DNA of 64,000 nucleotides, from the NCBI RefSeq assembly GCF_002929295.1, contig NZ_PJIM01000001.1, positions 1,417,398 to 1,481,397 on the forward strand. The letters are read 5' to 3'. Numbering within the stretch: the first letter of the stretch is position 1; each line of letters begins with the position of its first letter. Of this stretch, positions 54,843-63,344 are shown piece after piece. Source of the DNA: Arthrobacter sp. SX1312 (lineage in GTDB: Bacteria > Actinomycetota > Actinomycetes > Actinomycetales > Micrococcaceae). The notes beneath the pieces are model-generated. The model made no database searches and had not been told where the DNA came from. It was given only the letters and a program-made list of their open reading frames with translations. The translations under genes and the position numbers were made by a program.

Positions 54843-55155
54843 GAGGGATCCTTCCACAGACCGTCAGGCTTGTCAGCGCCTTCATCTCGGCACCGCCACC
54901 GCAGGATGCTGCGGGGATCTCAGTGCTCACCAGAGTCTGCTCACATCCGTCCCAACCGTGGGGCCAGGTCAAATGACGAGAGCAGAGCAAAGCCCACCGC
55001 TATATGAAGGCTGAGGTTCGAGGGAAGACGCAAAGACCTACACTACGGGAAGGGCAGGAATAAGTCCAATAGCTCCTCTCCCCCTTTTCCGTCAAGCCGC
55101 CGCGCCTCGCACCGGGGAGTGGAGATGGGGAAGGCCGGGCGCGCGGGCTCCGACC
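54843..55155 (-). promoter_or_regulatory. crtI-rpoB gap: rpoB leader
   Basis: 313 bp with no gene. It carries the rpoB promoter at 55040-55069 and a leader of about 190 nt. No clear terminator for crtI is seen in 55070-55155, so carotenoid transcripts may read into rpoB. Confidence 0.5.
55040..55069 (-). promoter_or_regulatory. Candidate rpoB promoter
   Basis: Minus strand TTGGAC (55069-55064), 18-bp spacer, TAGTGT (55045-55040). Fits TTGnnn and TANNNT; predicted start near 55033. Confidence 0.55.
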
Positions 55156-56778
55156 CTACCCGGCGGCGGGCTCCGGGAGCGGGCCCGTGCTCACGTCGCC
55201 GCGGAGCCGCTTGACGATCAGTTCGGCACTGATCAGGCACATCGGGATGCCGATGCCCGGCACGGTGGAGCTGCCCGCGTAGAACAGGTTCTCCACCTTC
55301 GCGCTGCGGTTCGAGCCGCGGAAGAACGCGCTCTGCTTCAGGATGTGCGCCGGTCCGAGGGAGGTCCCCCGCCAGGCGTTGAGGTCCTCCGCGAAGTCCT
55401 GCGGTCCGTAGCTGCGCCGCACGACGACGCGCTCCGCCAGATCGGGGATGCCCGCCCACTCGGAGATCTGGCCGATGACGGCGTCGGCGAGGTCCTCGAC
55501 CCGCGGGTCTCCCCCGCGCTCCAGCCCGCCCTTGCCGATCCCCACGTCCGCGGGGATGGGCACGAGCACGAAGACGTTCTCGTGGCCCTCGGGCGCGACG
55601 GAATCGTCCGTGGCGCTGGGACGGCAGACGTAGAGCGACGCCGGCGAGGGCACCGAGGTCTCCTTGCCGAAGATCCGCCCGAAGTTGTCCCGCCAGTCGG
55701 TGCTGAACAGCAGCGTGTGGTGTTCGAGCTGCGGGAGGGTGCCGCGCACGCCCAGGTACAGCAGCAGCGCGCTCGGTCCGGGGACGCGCTTCTCCCAGTA
55801 CTTCTCCGGGTAGGTCTGGAGGTCCGACGGCAGGAGGGTCGTCTCCGTGTGGTGGAGATCGGCTGCGGAGACGACGAGGTCGGCGGCGGTCGACGTCGTC
55901 GTGTCCGCGGTGCGGTAGGTGACCGACCGCACCGTCGCGGTCCGGCGGTCCAGGGGCGACCGGCCAGGCGTGCGGGCGTCCGTGTCGATCGAGACGACGT
56001 CGGCACCGGTGCGGATCTCGACGCCCGCGCCCTCCGCGACGCGGCGCATCGCGTCGATGAGCGTCGTGAAGCCGCCCATCGGGTAGAGCACGCCGTCGTC
56101 GAGGTCGAGGTGGCTCATCAGGTGGTACATGCTCGGGGCGTCGAAGGGCGAACTGCCGAGGAAGACGGCCGGATACCCGAGGATCTGCTGGAGACGGGGG
56201 TCCTCGAACCGCTTCTCGACGAACGACTGCAGCGGCTGCAGGAGGAGCAGGCCGATGCGGGGCAGCCGCTTCAGGACGTCGGGCCGGAGGAACGGGAGGA
56301 AGGACTGGAACGTCGAGTAGAGGAAGCGCTTCTTGGCGATCTCGTAGGCGTCCTCGGCGGAGTCCAGGTACTGCGAGAGCTGCTCGCCGGCCCCGGCCTC
56401 GAGGGACTCGAAGAGCTTGGTGACGGCCTCCCGGTCCGCGGGGACGTCGACGGCGTCGAAGCCCTCCTCGAAGATGACGCGGTAGCCGGGGTCGAGCTTC
56501 ACCAGCTCGAGCTGCTCCGCGGCGCTCGTGCCCATCAGCTTGAAGAAGTGGTCGATCACCTCGGGCATCAGGTACCAGGAGGGGCCGGTGTCGAAGCGGA
56601 AGCCGTCCTGTTCCCAGGACCCCGCCCGGCCGCCGACCTCGTCCCGCTTCTCCAGCAGGGTGACGCGGTGGCCCTCCCGTGCCAGGAGGGCCGACGTCGC
56701 CAGTCCGCCGATCCCGCCGCCGATCACGACGACGTCCTTCGCCCCCACACGTGCGCGCCTGCTCTGCTGTGCGGTCAT
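55156..56778 (-). CDS. crtI: Phytoene desaturase
   Basis: 540 residues from ATG 56778. FAD-binding N-terminus DVVVIGGGIGGLATSALL, GGRAGSWEQDGFRFDTGPSW, and the C-terminal bacterial-type phytoene dehydrogenase signature NLFYAGSSTVPGIGIPMCLI. Converts phytoene to lycopene (number of desaturation steps not predictable). Overlaps crtB by 4 nt (ATGA). Confidence 0.94.
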   Translation of the reverse strand: MTAQQSRRARVGAKDVVVIGGGIGGLATSALLAREGHRVTLLEKRDEVGGRAGSWEQDGFRFDTGPSWYLMPEVIDHFFKLMGTSAAEQLELVKLDPGYRVIFEEGFDAVDVPADREAVTKLFESLEAGAGEQLSQYLDSAEDAYEIAKKRFLYSTFQSFLPFLRPDVLKRLPRIGLLLLQPLQSFVEKRFEDPRLQQILGYPAVFLGSSPFDAPSMYHLMSHLDLDDGVLYPMGGFTTLIDAMRRVAEGAGVEIRTGADVVSIDTDARTPGRSPLDRRTATVRSVTYRTADTTTSTAADLVVSAADLHHTETTLLPSDLQTYPEKYWEKRVPGPSALLLYLGVRGTLPQLEHHTLLFSTDWRDNFGRIFGKETSVPSPASLYVCRPSATDDSVAPEGHENVFVLVPIPADVGIGKGGLERGGDPRVEDLADAVIGQISEWAGIPDLAERVVVRRSYGPQDFAEDLNAWRGTSLGPAHILKQSAFFRGSNRSAKVENLFYAGSSTVPGIGIPMCLISAELIVKRLRGDVSTGPLPEPAAG

Positions 56779-57674
56779 GCCGTCCTCTCCTGCGCGGCAG
56801 GTTCCGGTACCGCGCGACCGGTGAAGGCTTGCGCCATGATGCGGAACTTCACCGGGTTGGGAACCCTGATCCGTGCCCGAAGGAGTTCCTCGGCGGGTGT
56901 GCGCCGGAGGCGCGCCGCGAGGTCGGTGAACAGGCCCTGTGCGAGGGCGACGGCGCGGCGCGGCGTCGGGGGCAGCCCCGGGAGCGCGGCGGCCGAGATC
57001 CGCAGGTCCTCGTCGATGTCGTCCAGCAGGCGGTTCTTGTCCGCCTCGGTGAAGTTGCCGGGCCGGACGCCGGGGAAGTAGCTGCGCCCGAGGGTCGTGA
57101 AGTCCTCGGCGAGGTCCCGCAGGAAGTTGATCTTCTGGAAGGCCGCGCCCAGGTGCCGCGCGCCGTCGACCAGCACGGCGTCCTCCTCGGGCGGAACCGT
57201 CCGGCCCGCCAGGAACGCCTTCAGGCACATGAGCCCGACGACCTCCGCCGAGCCGTACACATACAGGTCGAAGGACTCCTGGGTGTGCTCGTGCTGGGTG
57301 ATGTCGGCGCGCATCGAGGCGAAGAAGGGGCGGGTGAGGTCGACGCCGATGCCGGTGCTCCTCGCCGTGACCGCGAAGGCGTGCACCACGAGGTTGGCGC
57401 TGTAGCCCGTGGCCATGGCCGTCTCGGTGTCCCGCTCGAGGTCGTCGAGCAGGCGCTCCACGTCCGCGTCGGAGAGGCCGGCCCCGGCAGCGGCGCCGTC
57501 GACGATCTCGTCCGCCACGCGCACGAGGGCGTACACGGCCTCGATGGCGCTGCGCGTGGTGCGGTCGAGGATCCTCGACGCCAGGCCGAAGGACGTCGAG
57601 TAGCAGCGGATGACCTCGGCGGAGGTCCTCAGCGCGGCGTCGGTGTAGCGCGCGAGCGAATCGTCCACGCCCAC
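56775..57674 (-). CDS. crtB: Phytoene synthase
   Basis: 299 residues from GTG 57674, which directly follows the idsA stop. Condenses two GGPP to phytoene. Aspartate motifs ADEIVD (first) and RDLAEDF (second), plus YSTSFGLASRIL and GLMCLKAF, are present. Middle gene of idsA-crtB-crtI. Confidence 0.94.
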   Translation of the reverse strand: MGVDDSLARYTDAALRTSAEVIRCYSTSFGLASRILDRTTRSAIEAVYALVRVADEIVDGAAAGAGLSDADVERLLDDLERDTETAMATGYSANLVVHAFAVTARSTGIGVDLTRPFFASMRADITQHEHTQESFDLYVYGSAEVVGLMCLKAFLAGRTVPPEEDAVLVDGARHLGAAFQKINFLRDLAEDFTTLGRSYFPGVRPGNFTEADKNRLLDDIDEDLRISAAALPGLPPTPRRAVALAQGLFTDLAARLRRTPAEELLRARIRVPNPVKFRIMAQAFTGRAVPEPAAQERTA

Positions 57675-58742
57675 TCAGTGCACCCTGTCCACGACGGCGG
57701 TCACGACCGGTTCGAGCGCGGACCGCAGGGCGGACGGCACCGCCGCCGACTCGAGGTGCGTGCGGGCACGCGACGCGTACTGGGCGGCGAGATCCGCGGA
57801 GTAGTCCTTCGCACCGCTGTCCACGAGGATCCGCCGCACGAAGTCGGCGTCCGACGCCGACATGCCGGGGCTCCCGACGAGCGAGGAGATGCTCTTCCAT
57901 TCGGGGCGCGCGGACATGTAGGACAGGAGCGCCGTCCGCTTGCCCTCGCGCAGGTCCCCCCAGTTCGTCTTCCCGGTGCGCGTCTCGCTGCCGAAGACGC
58001 CGAGCAGGTCGTCGGCGATCTGGTAGGCGATCCCGGCGTCGCGCCCGAAGTCGCCGAGCCGTTCGACCACTTCCTCCTCGGCGCCCGCGAGGACGGCGCC
58101 GGCCTGGAGGGGCCCCTCGAAGGAGTACACCGACGTCTTGAGGCGGGCCATCTGGACGATGTCCTCGAGCGGGGGCACGTCGGCGCTGAGGGAGGTCTCG
58201 ACGTCGAGGAACTCCCCGGCCGCGGAGGCGAACACGGCGTCATCGAGGATGCCCCCCAGCCGGCGGCGCGTCGCGGGTGGGGCGGCGACCCGCTCGAGCA
58301 GGCGGTAGGCGTTGGACAGTGCGAGGTCGCCGGCGATGACCCCGGCGGAGAGCCCGACGTGGCGTGCTCCGTCCGGGGACAGGCCCGCGGCCTCCGCCAC
58401 ACTGCGGTAGCGGCCGGACACGTTCGGGATCCCCCGGCGGACGAAGTCGCGGTCGATCACGTCGTCGTGCACGATCAGGGCCGTGTGGAGGAGCTCGAAT
58501 GCCGCGCCGAGTTCGGCGGCGTTGTCGAGGTCCCGCCCGCCGAGCATCTGGTAGGCGGACATCACGAGGCGGGGCCGGAAGCGCTTGCCACCCGTGGTGC
58601 ACCGCTCGAGGGTCTCCCACAGGGCGTGATAGCCGGGGCCGATCTTCGCGGCGCGGTTCTTGGACTCCTCGAAGAACCGCCCGAGGGCATCCTCGACCTG
58701 CTCCAGCCCGGCGGGCTCGACCAGCAGAGTGTCCATGTCCAT
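57675..58742 (-). CDS. crtE: Geranylgeranyl diphosphate synthase
   Basis: 355 residues from ATG 58742 (a second ATG six bases in). All-trans polyprenyl synthase with first Asp-rich motif HDDVIDRD and second DDLLG, GGKRFRPRLV and GEFLDVE. Named GGPP synthase from its place before crtB; idsA is a common name in this group. There is no Shine-Dalgarno before either ATG, and a TANNNT box lies only 5-10 bases upstream, suggesting leaderless translation. Confidence 0.88.
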   Translation of the reverse strand: MDMDTLLVEPAGLEQVEDALGRFFEESKNRAAKIGPGYHALWETLERCTTGGKRFRPRLVMSAYQMLGGRDLDNAAELGAAFELLHTALIVHDDVIDRDFVRRGIPNVSGRYRSVAEAAGLSPDGARHVGLSAGVIAGDLALSNAYRLLERVAAPPATRRRLGGILDDAVFASAAGEFLDVETSLSADVPPLEDIVQMARLKTSVYSFEGPLQAGAVLAGAEEEVVERLGDFGRDAGIAYQIADDLLGVFGSETRTGKTNWGDLREGKRTALLSYMSARPEWKSISSLVGSPGMSASDADFVRRILVDSGAKDYSADLAAQYASRARTHLESAAVPSALRSALEPVVTAVVDRVH

Positions 58743-58746
58743 AGGT

Positions 58747-58752
58747 AAAGTA
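58747..58752 (-). promoter_or_regulatory. Possible -10 of a leaderless crtE transcript
   Basis: TACTTT on the minus strand, ending 4 nt before ATG 58742 (10 nt before ATG 58736). -35 is weak. It would place the transcript start at or next to the start codon. Confidence 0.4.
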
Positions 58753-58865
58753 AACAACGGAAAGTGCGCCCTTGACGACACGCGGGGGCGGACGGCGGCG
58801 GGCCGGCGACGCGGCGACGCCGCCCCCCGCGCCACGCGCGGACAACCAGCGAAAAGAGAGCCACC

Positions 58866-59477
58866 ATGGCGAGCGAAACAGGAACGATCGAGCACGGGAC
58901 GGCCGGTAGGGGCGGCGGCACACGGCGGGACGCCGAGCTCGTCGTGCTGCTCGCGGAGGACGGCACGCCGCTCGGGACGCAGGAGAAGGCGACCGTCCAC
59001 ACCCTCGACACGCCCCTCCACCTCGCCTTCTCGACCCACGTGTTCGACGGCGAGGGGCGCATCCTCGTGACCCGGCGCGCGCTCGGCAAGAAGGCCTGGC
59101 CCGGCGTATGGACCAACTCCTTCTGCGGGCACCCCGCCCCGGGCGAGGACTTCGAGGATGCGGTGCACCGGCGTGCCGCCCAGGAACTCGGGTTCACCGT
59201 CAGGGACGTGCGGGCCGCACTGCCCGACTTCCGTTACCGGGCCGTGGACGCCGGCGGGATCGTCGAGAACGAGATCTGCCCCGTCTACACGGCCCTCGCC
59301 GACAGCGCCGTGGCCCCCCTGCCCGAGGAGGTCATGGACCACCAGTGGGTGGACGCTCGGAGCCTCGTGCGTGCCGTCACCGCCACCCCGTGGGCGTTCA
59401 GCCCCTGGCTGACCCTCCAGCTCCCGCTGCTCTACCCGCAGGGCGCCGACGGGCCGGGGCCGCACCGGCGCGACTGA
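58866..59477 (+). CDS. idi: Isopentenyl-diphosphate delta-isomerase, type I
   Basis: 203 residues. Nudix-fold enzyme interconverting IPP and DMAPP. Active-site Cys87 in WTNSFCGHP and Glu136 in ENEICP are present. Divergent from crtE across 123 bp, so the two isoprenoid units may share regulation. AAGAGAG serves as Shine-Dalgarno for ATG 58866. Confidence 0.94.
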   Translation: MASETGTIEHGTAGRGGGTRRDAELVVLLAEDGTPLGTQEKATVHTLDTPLHLAFSTHVFDGEGRILVTRRALGKKAWPGVWTNSFCGHPAPGEDFEDAVHRRAAQELGFTVRDVRAALPDFRYRAVDAGGIVENEICPVYTALADSAVAPLPEEVMDHQWVDARSLVRAVTATPWAFSPWLTLQLPLLYPQGADGPGPHRRD

Positions 59478-59551
59478 ACCCGGTCGGAGGCGGAGGGGCC
59501 AGGCCCTAATCTGGTAGCGGCACCATTTCAACGACGAAAGAGAGTTTCGCC

Positions 59552-60751
59552 ATGGCGACACCCACGCCAGCCCCCGACGACGTCGTCCTCGTCGGCGGAG
59601 CCCGCACACCCCTCGGGCGCCTCAACGGACAGCTCGCCTCCTTCACCGCCGTCGACCTCGGCGCGCTCGCCATCACGGGTGCGCTGGAGCGGGCGGGGGT
59701 CGATCCCTCCGCCGTGGACGCCGTCATCATGGGCCACGTGGTGCAGGCGGGCTGCGGCCAGAACCCCGCGCGGCAGTCGGCCGTCAAGGCGGGCATCCCC
59801 TGGAACGTCCCGGCCGTCACCCTCAACAAGGTGTGCCTGTCCGGGCTCACCGCCGTGATCGACGCCGCCCGGCTGATCCGCAGCGGCGAGGCGCGCGTCG
59901 TCGTGGCCGGCGGCCAGGAGTCCATGACGCGTGGTCCCCACCTGCTCCCGGGCGCCCGTCAGGGATGGACCTACGGGTCCATCCACGCCCTCGACTCCGT
60001 GGCCCACGACGGGCTGACCGATGCGTTCGACGACGAGTCGATGGGGGCCTCGACCGAACGCGGCAACGTGCGGCTCGAGATCGACCGCACGGCCCAGGAC
60101 GCGGTCGCCGCGGCGTCCCACCAGCGGGCCGCAGCTGCCACGGACGGCGGGGTCCTCGCGGAGGAGATCGTCCCGGTGACCGTACCGCAGCGCAAGGGCG
60201 ACGACGTCGTCCTCACGGCCGACGAGGGCATCCGCCCGACGACGAGCGTGGAGTCGCTCGCGAAGCTGCGGCCGGCGTTCAACCCGGACGGCGCGATCAC
60301 GGCGGGCAACTCCTCCCCGCTGTCCGACGGCGCCGCCGCGCTCGTCGTCACCACCCGCGCCCATGCCGAGGAGCTCGGGCTCACGGTGCTCGCCGTCGTC
60401 GGCCGCCCGGGCCAGGTGGCGGGCCCGGACAACACGCTCCACTCGCAGCCCTCGGCCGCCATCAGCCAGGCCCTCGACCGTGCGGGGTGGTCCGCGGCCG
60501 ATCTGGACTTCATCGAGATCAACGAGGCGTTCGGCTCGGTGGCCGTGCAGTCGCTCAAGGACCTCGACTACCCGCTCGAGAAGTGCAACATCCATGGCGG
60601 GGCGATCGCGCTCGGCCACCCCATCGGAGCGTCGGGTGCCCGGCTGGCGTTGCACGCGGCCATGGAGCTCGCGCGCCGCGGGACCGGGAAGTCCGCCGTC
60701 AGCCTGTGCGGTGGAGGCGGCCAGGGCGAAGCCCTCCTCCTCTGGCGCTGA
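59552..60751 (+). CDS. Acetyl-CoA C-acetyltransferase (thiolase)
   Basis: 399 residues. Active site complete: Cys95 (NKVCLSGL), His356 (GHPIGASGAR) and Cys386 (LCGGGGQGEA). Could act in acetoacetyl-CoA formation or beta-oxidation. It follows idi by 74 nt on the same strand, but no other mevalonate gene is visible, so a link to isoprenoid supply is only positional. Confidence 0.93.
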   Translation: MATPTPAPDDVVLVGGARTPLGRLNGQLASFTAVDLGALAITGALERAGVDPSAVDAVIMGHVVQAGCGQNPARQSAVKAGIPWNVPAVTLNKVCLSGLTAVIDAARLIRSGEARVVVAGGQESMTRGPHLLPGARQGWTYGSIHALDSVAHDGLTDAFDDESMGASTERGNVRLEIDRTAQDAVAAASHQRAAAATDGGVLAEEIVPVTVPQRKGDDVVLTADEGIRPTTSVESLAKLRPAFNPDGAITAGNSSPLSDGAAALVVTTRAHAEELGLTVLAVVGRPGQVAGPDNTLHSQPSAAISQALDRAGWSAADLDFIEINEAFGSVAVQSLKDLDYPLEKCNIHGGAIALGHPIGASGARLALHAAMELARRGTGKSAVSLCGGGGQGEALLLWR

Positions 60752-60779
60752 GGCGTCCCCCGATCCTCCTGTCATACGA

Positions 60780-60813
60780 GAAGAGCCCCGCTTCGTGAGA
60801 AGCGGGGCTCTTC
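60780..60813. terminator. Bidirectional terminator between thiolase and rplL
   Basis: Perfect 14-bp stem (60780-60793 with 60800-60813), 6-nt loop, between convergent genes. Confidence 0.85.
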
Positions 60814-60850
60814 CGTCGTGCGAGCGGCCGGCACGTGCCGGCCGGAGGTG

Positions 60851-61228
60851 TTACTTGAGGGTAACGGTGGCGCCGGCGGCCTCGAGGGCCTCCTTGGCCT
60901 TCTCTGCGGCTTCCTTGGTGGCACCTTCGAGGACGGCCTTGGGCGCGCTGTCGACGACGTCCTTGGCTTCCTTCAGGCCCAGCGAGGTGAGCGCGCGAAC
61001 TTCCTTGATCACTGCGATCTTCTTGTCGCCTGCAGCCTCGAGGACGACGTCGAACGCGGTCTGCTCCTCTTCGACAGCATCTGCGCCGCCGCCGGCGGGG
61101 CCGGCGACTGCAACTGCAGCAGCGGTGACATCGAAGGTCTCCTCGAACAGCTTCACGAAGTCCGAGAGTTCGATGATGGACAGTTCCTTGAAGGCCTCGA
61201 TGAGCTCTTCGTTGGTGAGTTTCGCCAT
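60851..61228 (-). CDS. rplL: 50S ribosomal protein L7/L12
   Basis: 125 residues from ATG 61228 ([20 protein letters not shown]). N-terminal dimerisation domain, Ala/Gly hinge and C-terminal factor-binding domain ([17 protein letters not shown]). Stalk protein for GTPase factors. 57 nt after rplJ. Confidence 0.98.
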   Translation of the reverse strand: MAKLTNEELIEAFKELSIIELSDFVKLFEETFDVTAAAVAVAGPAGGGADAVEEEQTAFDVVLEAAGDKKIAVIKEVRALTSLGLKEAKDVVDSAPKAVLEGATKEAAEKAKEALEAAGATVTLK

Positions 61229-61285
61229 GGGAGGCGTCCTTCCTTTAGTGGTGCAGTGCACCGGAATATGTGGGGCGAAGGGAAA

Positions 61286-61888
61286 CTAGTTCGCTTCGGG
61301 TGCTGCGGCTTCCTCGACGGGAGCCTCCGCGGGAGCTTCTGCGGGCGCAGCGGCTTCCTCGGTTGCAGCGGGAGCGTCGGCATCGGCTGCAGGTGCAGCG
61401 TCGCTTCCCTCCTCGAGCTTGATGCGCAGGGCATCGACGGTGCGTGCCAGGGAGGACATCGGTGCCTTGAGGACACCGGCCACCCGGGCGAGCTGGAGTT
61501 CACGGGACTCGAGGGCCGCCAGGGCGATGACCTCGGAGGCGTTGAGCGCCTTGCCCTCGAAGATTCCGGTCTTGATGACGAGCTTCGGGTTGGCTTTCGC
61601 GAAATCCGTGAGGCTCTTGGCTGCAGCTACGGCGTCGCCCTTGATGAAGGCGATCGCGGTGGGTCCGGAGAGCTGGCCATCGAATGCGTCGATGCCTGCT
61701 TCCTTCGCCGCGATGCCGGTCAGGGTGTTCTTGACGACGGAGAACTTGTTGTCGGTGCCGAGCGCACGACGCAGGTTCTTCAGCTGAGCAACGGTGAGCC
61801 CGCGGTATTCGGTCAGGACAGCGGCGGTGGATTCCTTGAAATCGGTGGCGATCTCATCCACTGCGGAAACCTTTGTTGGCGTTGCCAT
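61286..61888 (-). CDS. rplJ: 50S ribosomal protein L10
   Basis: 200 residues (TEYRGLTVAQLKNLRRALG core). The C-terminal about 30 residues are Ala/Glu/Pro-rich (TEEAAAPAEAPAEAPVEEAA), an extension beyond the usual L12-binding helix. Preceded by AAGGAGG and a structured leader. Confidence 0.98.
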   Translation of the reverse strand: MATPTKVSAVDEIATDFKESTAAVLTEYRGLTVAQLKNLRRALGTDNKFSVVKNTLTGIAAKEAGIDAFDGQLSGPTAIAFIKGDAVAAAKSLTDFAKANPKLVIKTGIFEGKALNASEVIALAALESRELQLARVAGVLKAPMSSLARTVDALRIKLEEGSDAAPAADADAPAATEEAAAPAEAPAEAPVEEAAAPEAN

Positions 61889-61933
61889 AACCCTCCTTCC
61901 GGGGGAATATGCGCCGGCTTTCCAGCTCCAATG

Positions 61934-61961
61934 AAAAACGCCCCGCGCAGATGCACGGGGC
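61934..61961 (-). terminator. Terminator-like hairpin in the rplJ leader
   Basis: Stem 61940-61948 with 61953-61961 (one mismatch), AGAT loop, followed on the minus strand by C and five T (61938-61934). It lies 46 nt before the rplJ ATG and downstream of the rplJ promoter, so it is better read as an attenuator than as the end of the GNAT gene. Confidence 0.6.
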
Positions 61962-62119
61962 TTTGCTCGACACGGGCCGGGGCCAGTGGAGAGGAGCTTC
62001 GTTCACCTGCGTAGGCCGTCCCTCACGGGCACTTTCGGATCCTGATCCTTCTTCCCTGCAGCTCACGAGTGAGCAACCGGGAAGCGGACGCGGACCGACC
62101 GACGGTCTTTGGTGCCTCA

Positions 62120-62148
62120 AGCCTACGTGACGCCCGAAGCGTCTCCAA
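62120..62148 (-). promoter_or_regulatory. rplJ promoter
   Basis: Minus strand TTGGAG (62148-62143), 17-bp spacer, TAGGCT (62125-62120). The -10 overlaps the stop codon of the GNAT gene (62125-62123). Predicted start near 62113 gives a leader of about 225 nt. Confidence 0.6.
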
Positions 62149-63241
62149 ATCGGTGCGGGGGAAGCACCTTCTGCCAGCCTGCCGTCCGGCCCGCCGGCCG
62201 GAAGCCGAGTGCCACGTTCACGTCGAGCATGAACGTGTTCTCCTCGGCGTTCCAGGTGTAGACGCGCTCCGCGCCGGGCCATTCCGCGAGCACACGCCGG
62301 AAGTTGGCCGCCTTGAGCCACAGGCCGAGCCGGTGGCCCCGATGCTCGTCGAGGACCAGCGTGTCCTCCTGGTAGACGATGGTGGGCCTGGAGGCGAAGC
62401 GCTCGAGGATGGTGTGCCCTACGAGGTGTCCGCTGGGCCGGTGCCGTGCCGCGCAGACAAGGCTCGATGTCCCGCCCTCCGCGGACCTCCCCTCCTCCCG
62501 ACGGATGCGGTCCGCGTCCCACTGCTCCTCCTCCTGGGCGAAGCCGCCGAGCGGCGGGTCGGTGCTCATCTTCCGCCGCAGCAGGGAGTAGTCCGCCAGC
62601 AGCCCGTCCGGGCAGCGCCCACCCCACGCCACCAGCTCGTAGTCGGGCGCGCCCACCCTGCCCGCATCCTGCTCCAGTTGCTGCACGCCCTCCAACCGGT
62701 CGAGGTGCAGCACACTCAGGCGATCCACCTGGACGAGCTCGAATCCCGACCGCAGGGCGAGGATCGCGGACGCATCGCCGGCGGGGAAGGATCCCGCGCC
62801 GGTCGGCGGGACGATCATGGCACCCTGGTCCCGGTCGTCCCCGACGGCCACGTCGCTCCAGGACATGATCGTGGTACGCCCCCTGAGCCGCACCTGCTGC
62901 TCCGCGAAGGCGAGCAGCGCGGCACCCAGCCCCCGCCGCCGGTACGCCGGTAGCACCTCGATCTGCAGGAATGCCGCCTGCAGGTTGTCCCGGAGCGGGA
63001 AGCCGAGGCGCGCGTTGGCCACGATGCTGCTACCGTCCCGCGCCACCCCGAGCACGTACTCACGATCGGGGCTCGGCTGCATCATCGCGATTCGCTCGTC
63101 CGGCGCCGTGCAGAAATCGTCATGACCCCACACGGCGTGCTCCACCGCGTTGCTCACGGCCGCGCTCCGCCGGAACCCGTCGCCTCCCTCGACGTCGAGC
63201 GTGCGGGGAATCGGTAGCTGCTCGATGGTCGCCGTGATCAC
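62123..63241 (-). CDS. Tandem GNAT-domain acetyltransferase-like protein
   Basis: 372 residues from GTG 63241. Two GNAT modules: first with LQIEVLPAYRRRGLGAALLA (acetyl-CoA loop RRRGLG), second with LVLDEHRGHRLGLWLKAANF (RGHRLG). Substrate unknown. The frame is open to 63340 but runs back into the rplA terminator, so the GTG is preferred; it lies exactly where transcription should begin from the promoter at 63248-63276, suggesting a leaderless mRNA. Located between rplA and rplJ. Confidence 0.82.
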   Translation of the reverse strand: MITATIEQLPIPRTLDVEGGDGFRRSAAVSNAVEHAVWGHDDFCTAPDERIAMMQPSPDREYVLGVARDGSSIVANARLGFPLRDNLQAAFLQIEVLPAYRRRGLGAALLAFAEQQVRLRGRTTIMSWSDVAVGDDRDQGAMIVPPTGAGSFPAGDASAILALRSGFELVQVDRLSVLHLDRLEGVQQLEQDAGRVGAPDYELVAWGGRCPDGLLADYSLLRRKMSTDPPLGGFAQEEEQWDADRIRREEGRSAEGGTSSLVCAARHRPSGHLVGHTILERFASRPTIVYQEDTLVLDEHRGHRLGLWLKAANFRRVLAEWPGAERVYTWNAEENTFMLDVNVALGFRPAGRTAGWQKVLPPHRFGDASGVT

Positions 63242-63247
63242 GGGCCC

Positions 63248-63276
63248 AGCATAGCCCTGCGATTGGGACCTCTCAA
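63248..63276 (-). promoter_or_regulatory. Strong promoter of the GNAT gene (leaderless)
   Basis: Minus strand TTGAGA (63276-63271), 17-bp spacer, TATGCT (63253-63248), then six bases to the GTG at 63241. Five of six -35 bases match. Confidence 0.68.
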
Positions 63277-63296
63277 TCACTGTTGCCCCCAGACAC

Positions 63297-63332
63297 GAAG
63301 AAGCCCCGCGGCTGATGCCGCGGGGCTTCTTC
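63297..63332 (-). terminator. rplA terminator hairpin
   Basis: Perfect 15-bp stem (63297-63311 with 63318-63332), 6-nt loop, 12 nt after the rplA stop. Confidence 0.85.
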
Positions 63333-63344
63333 GGGAACAACGCC

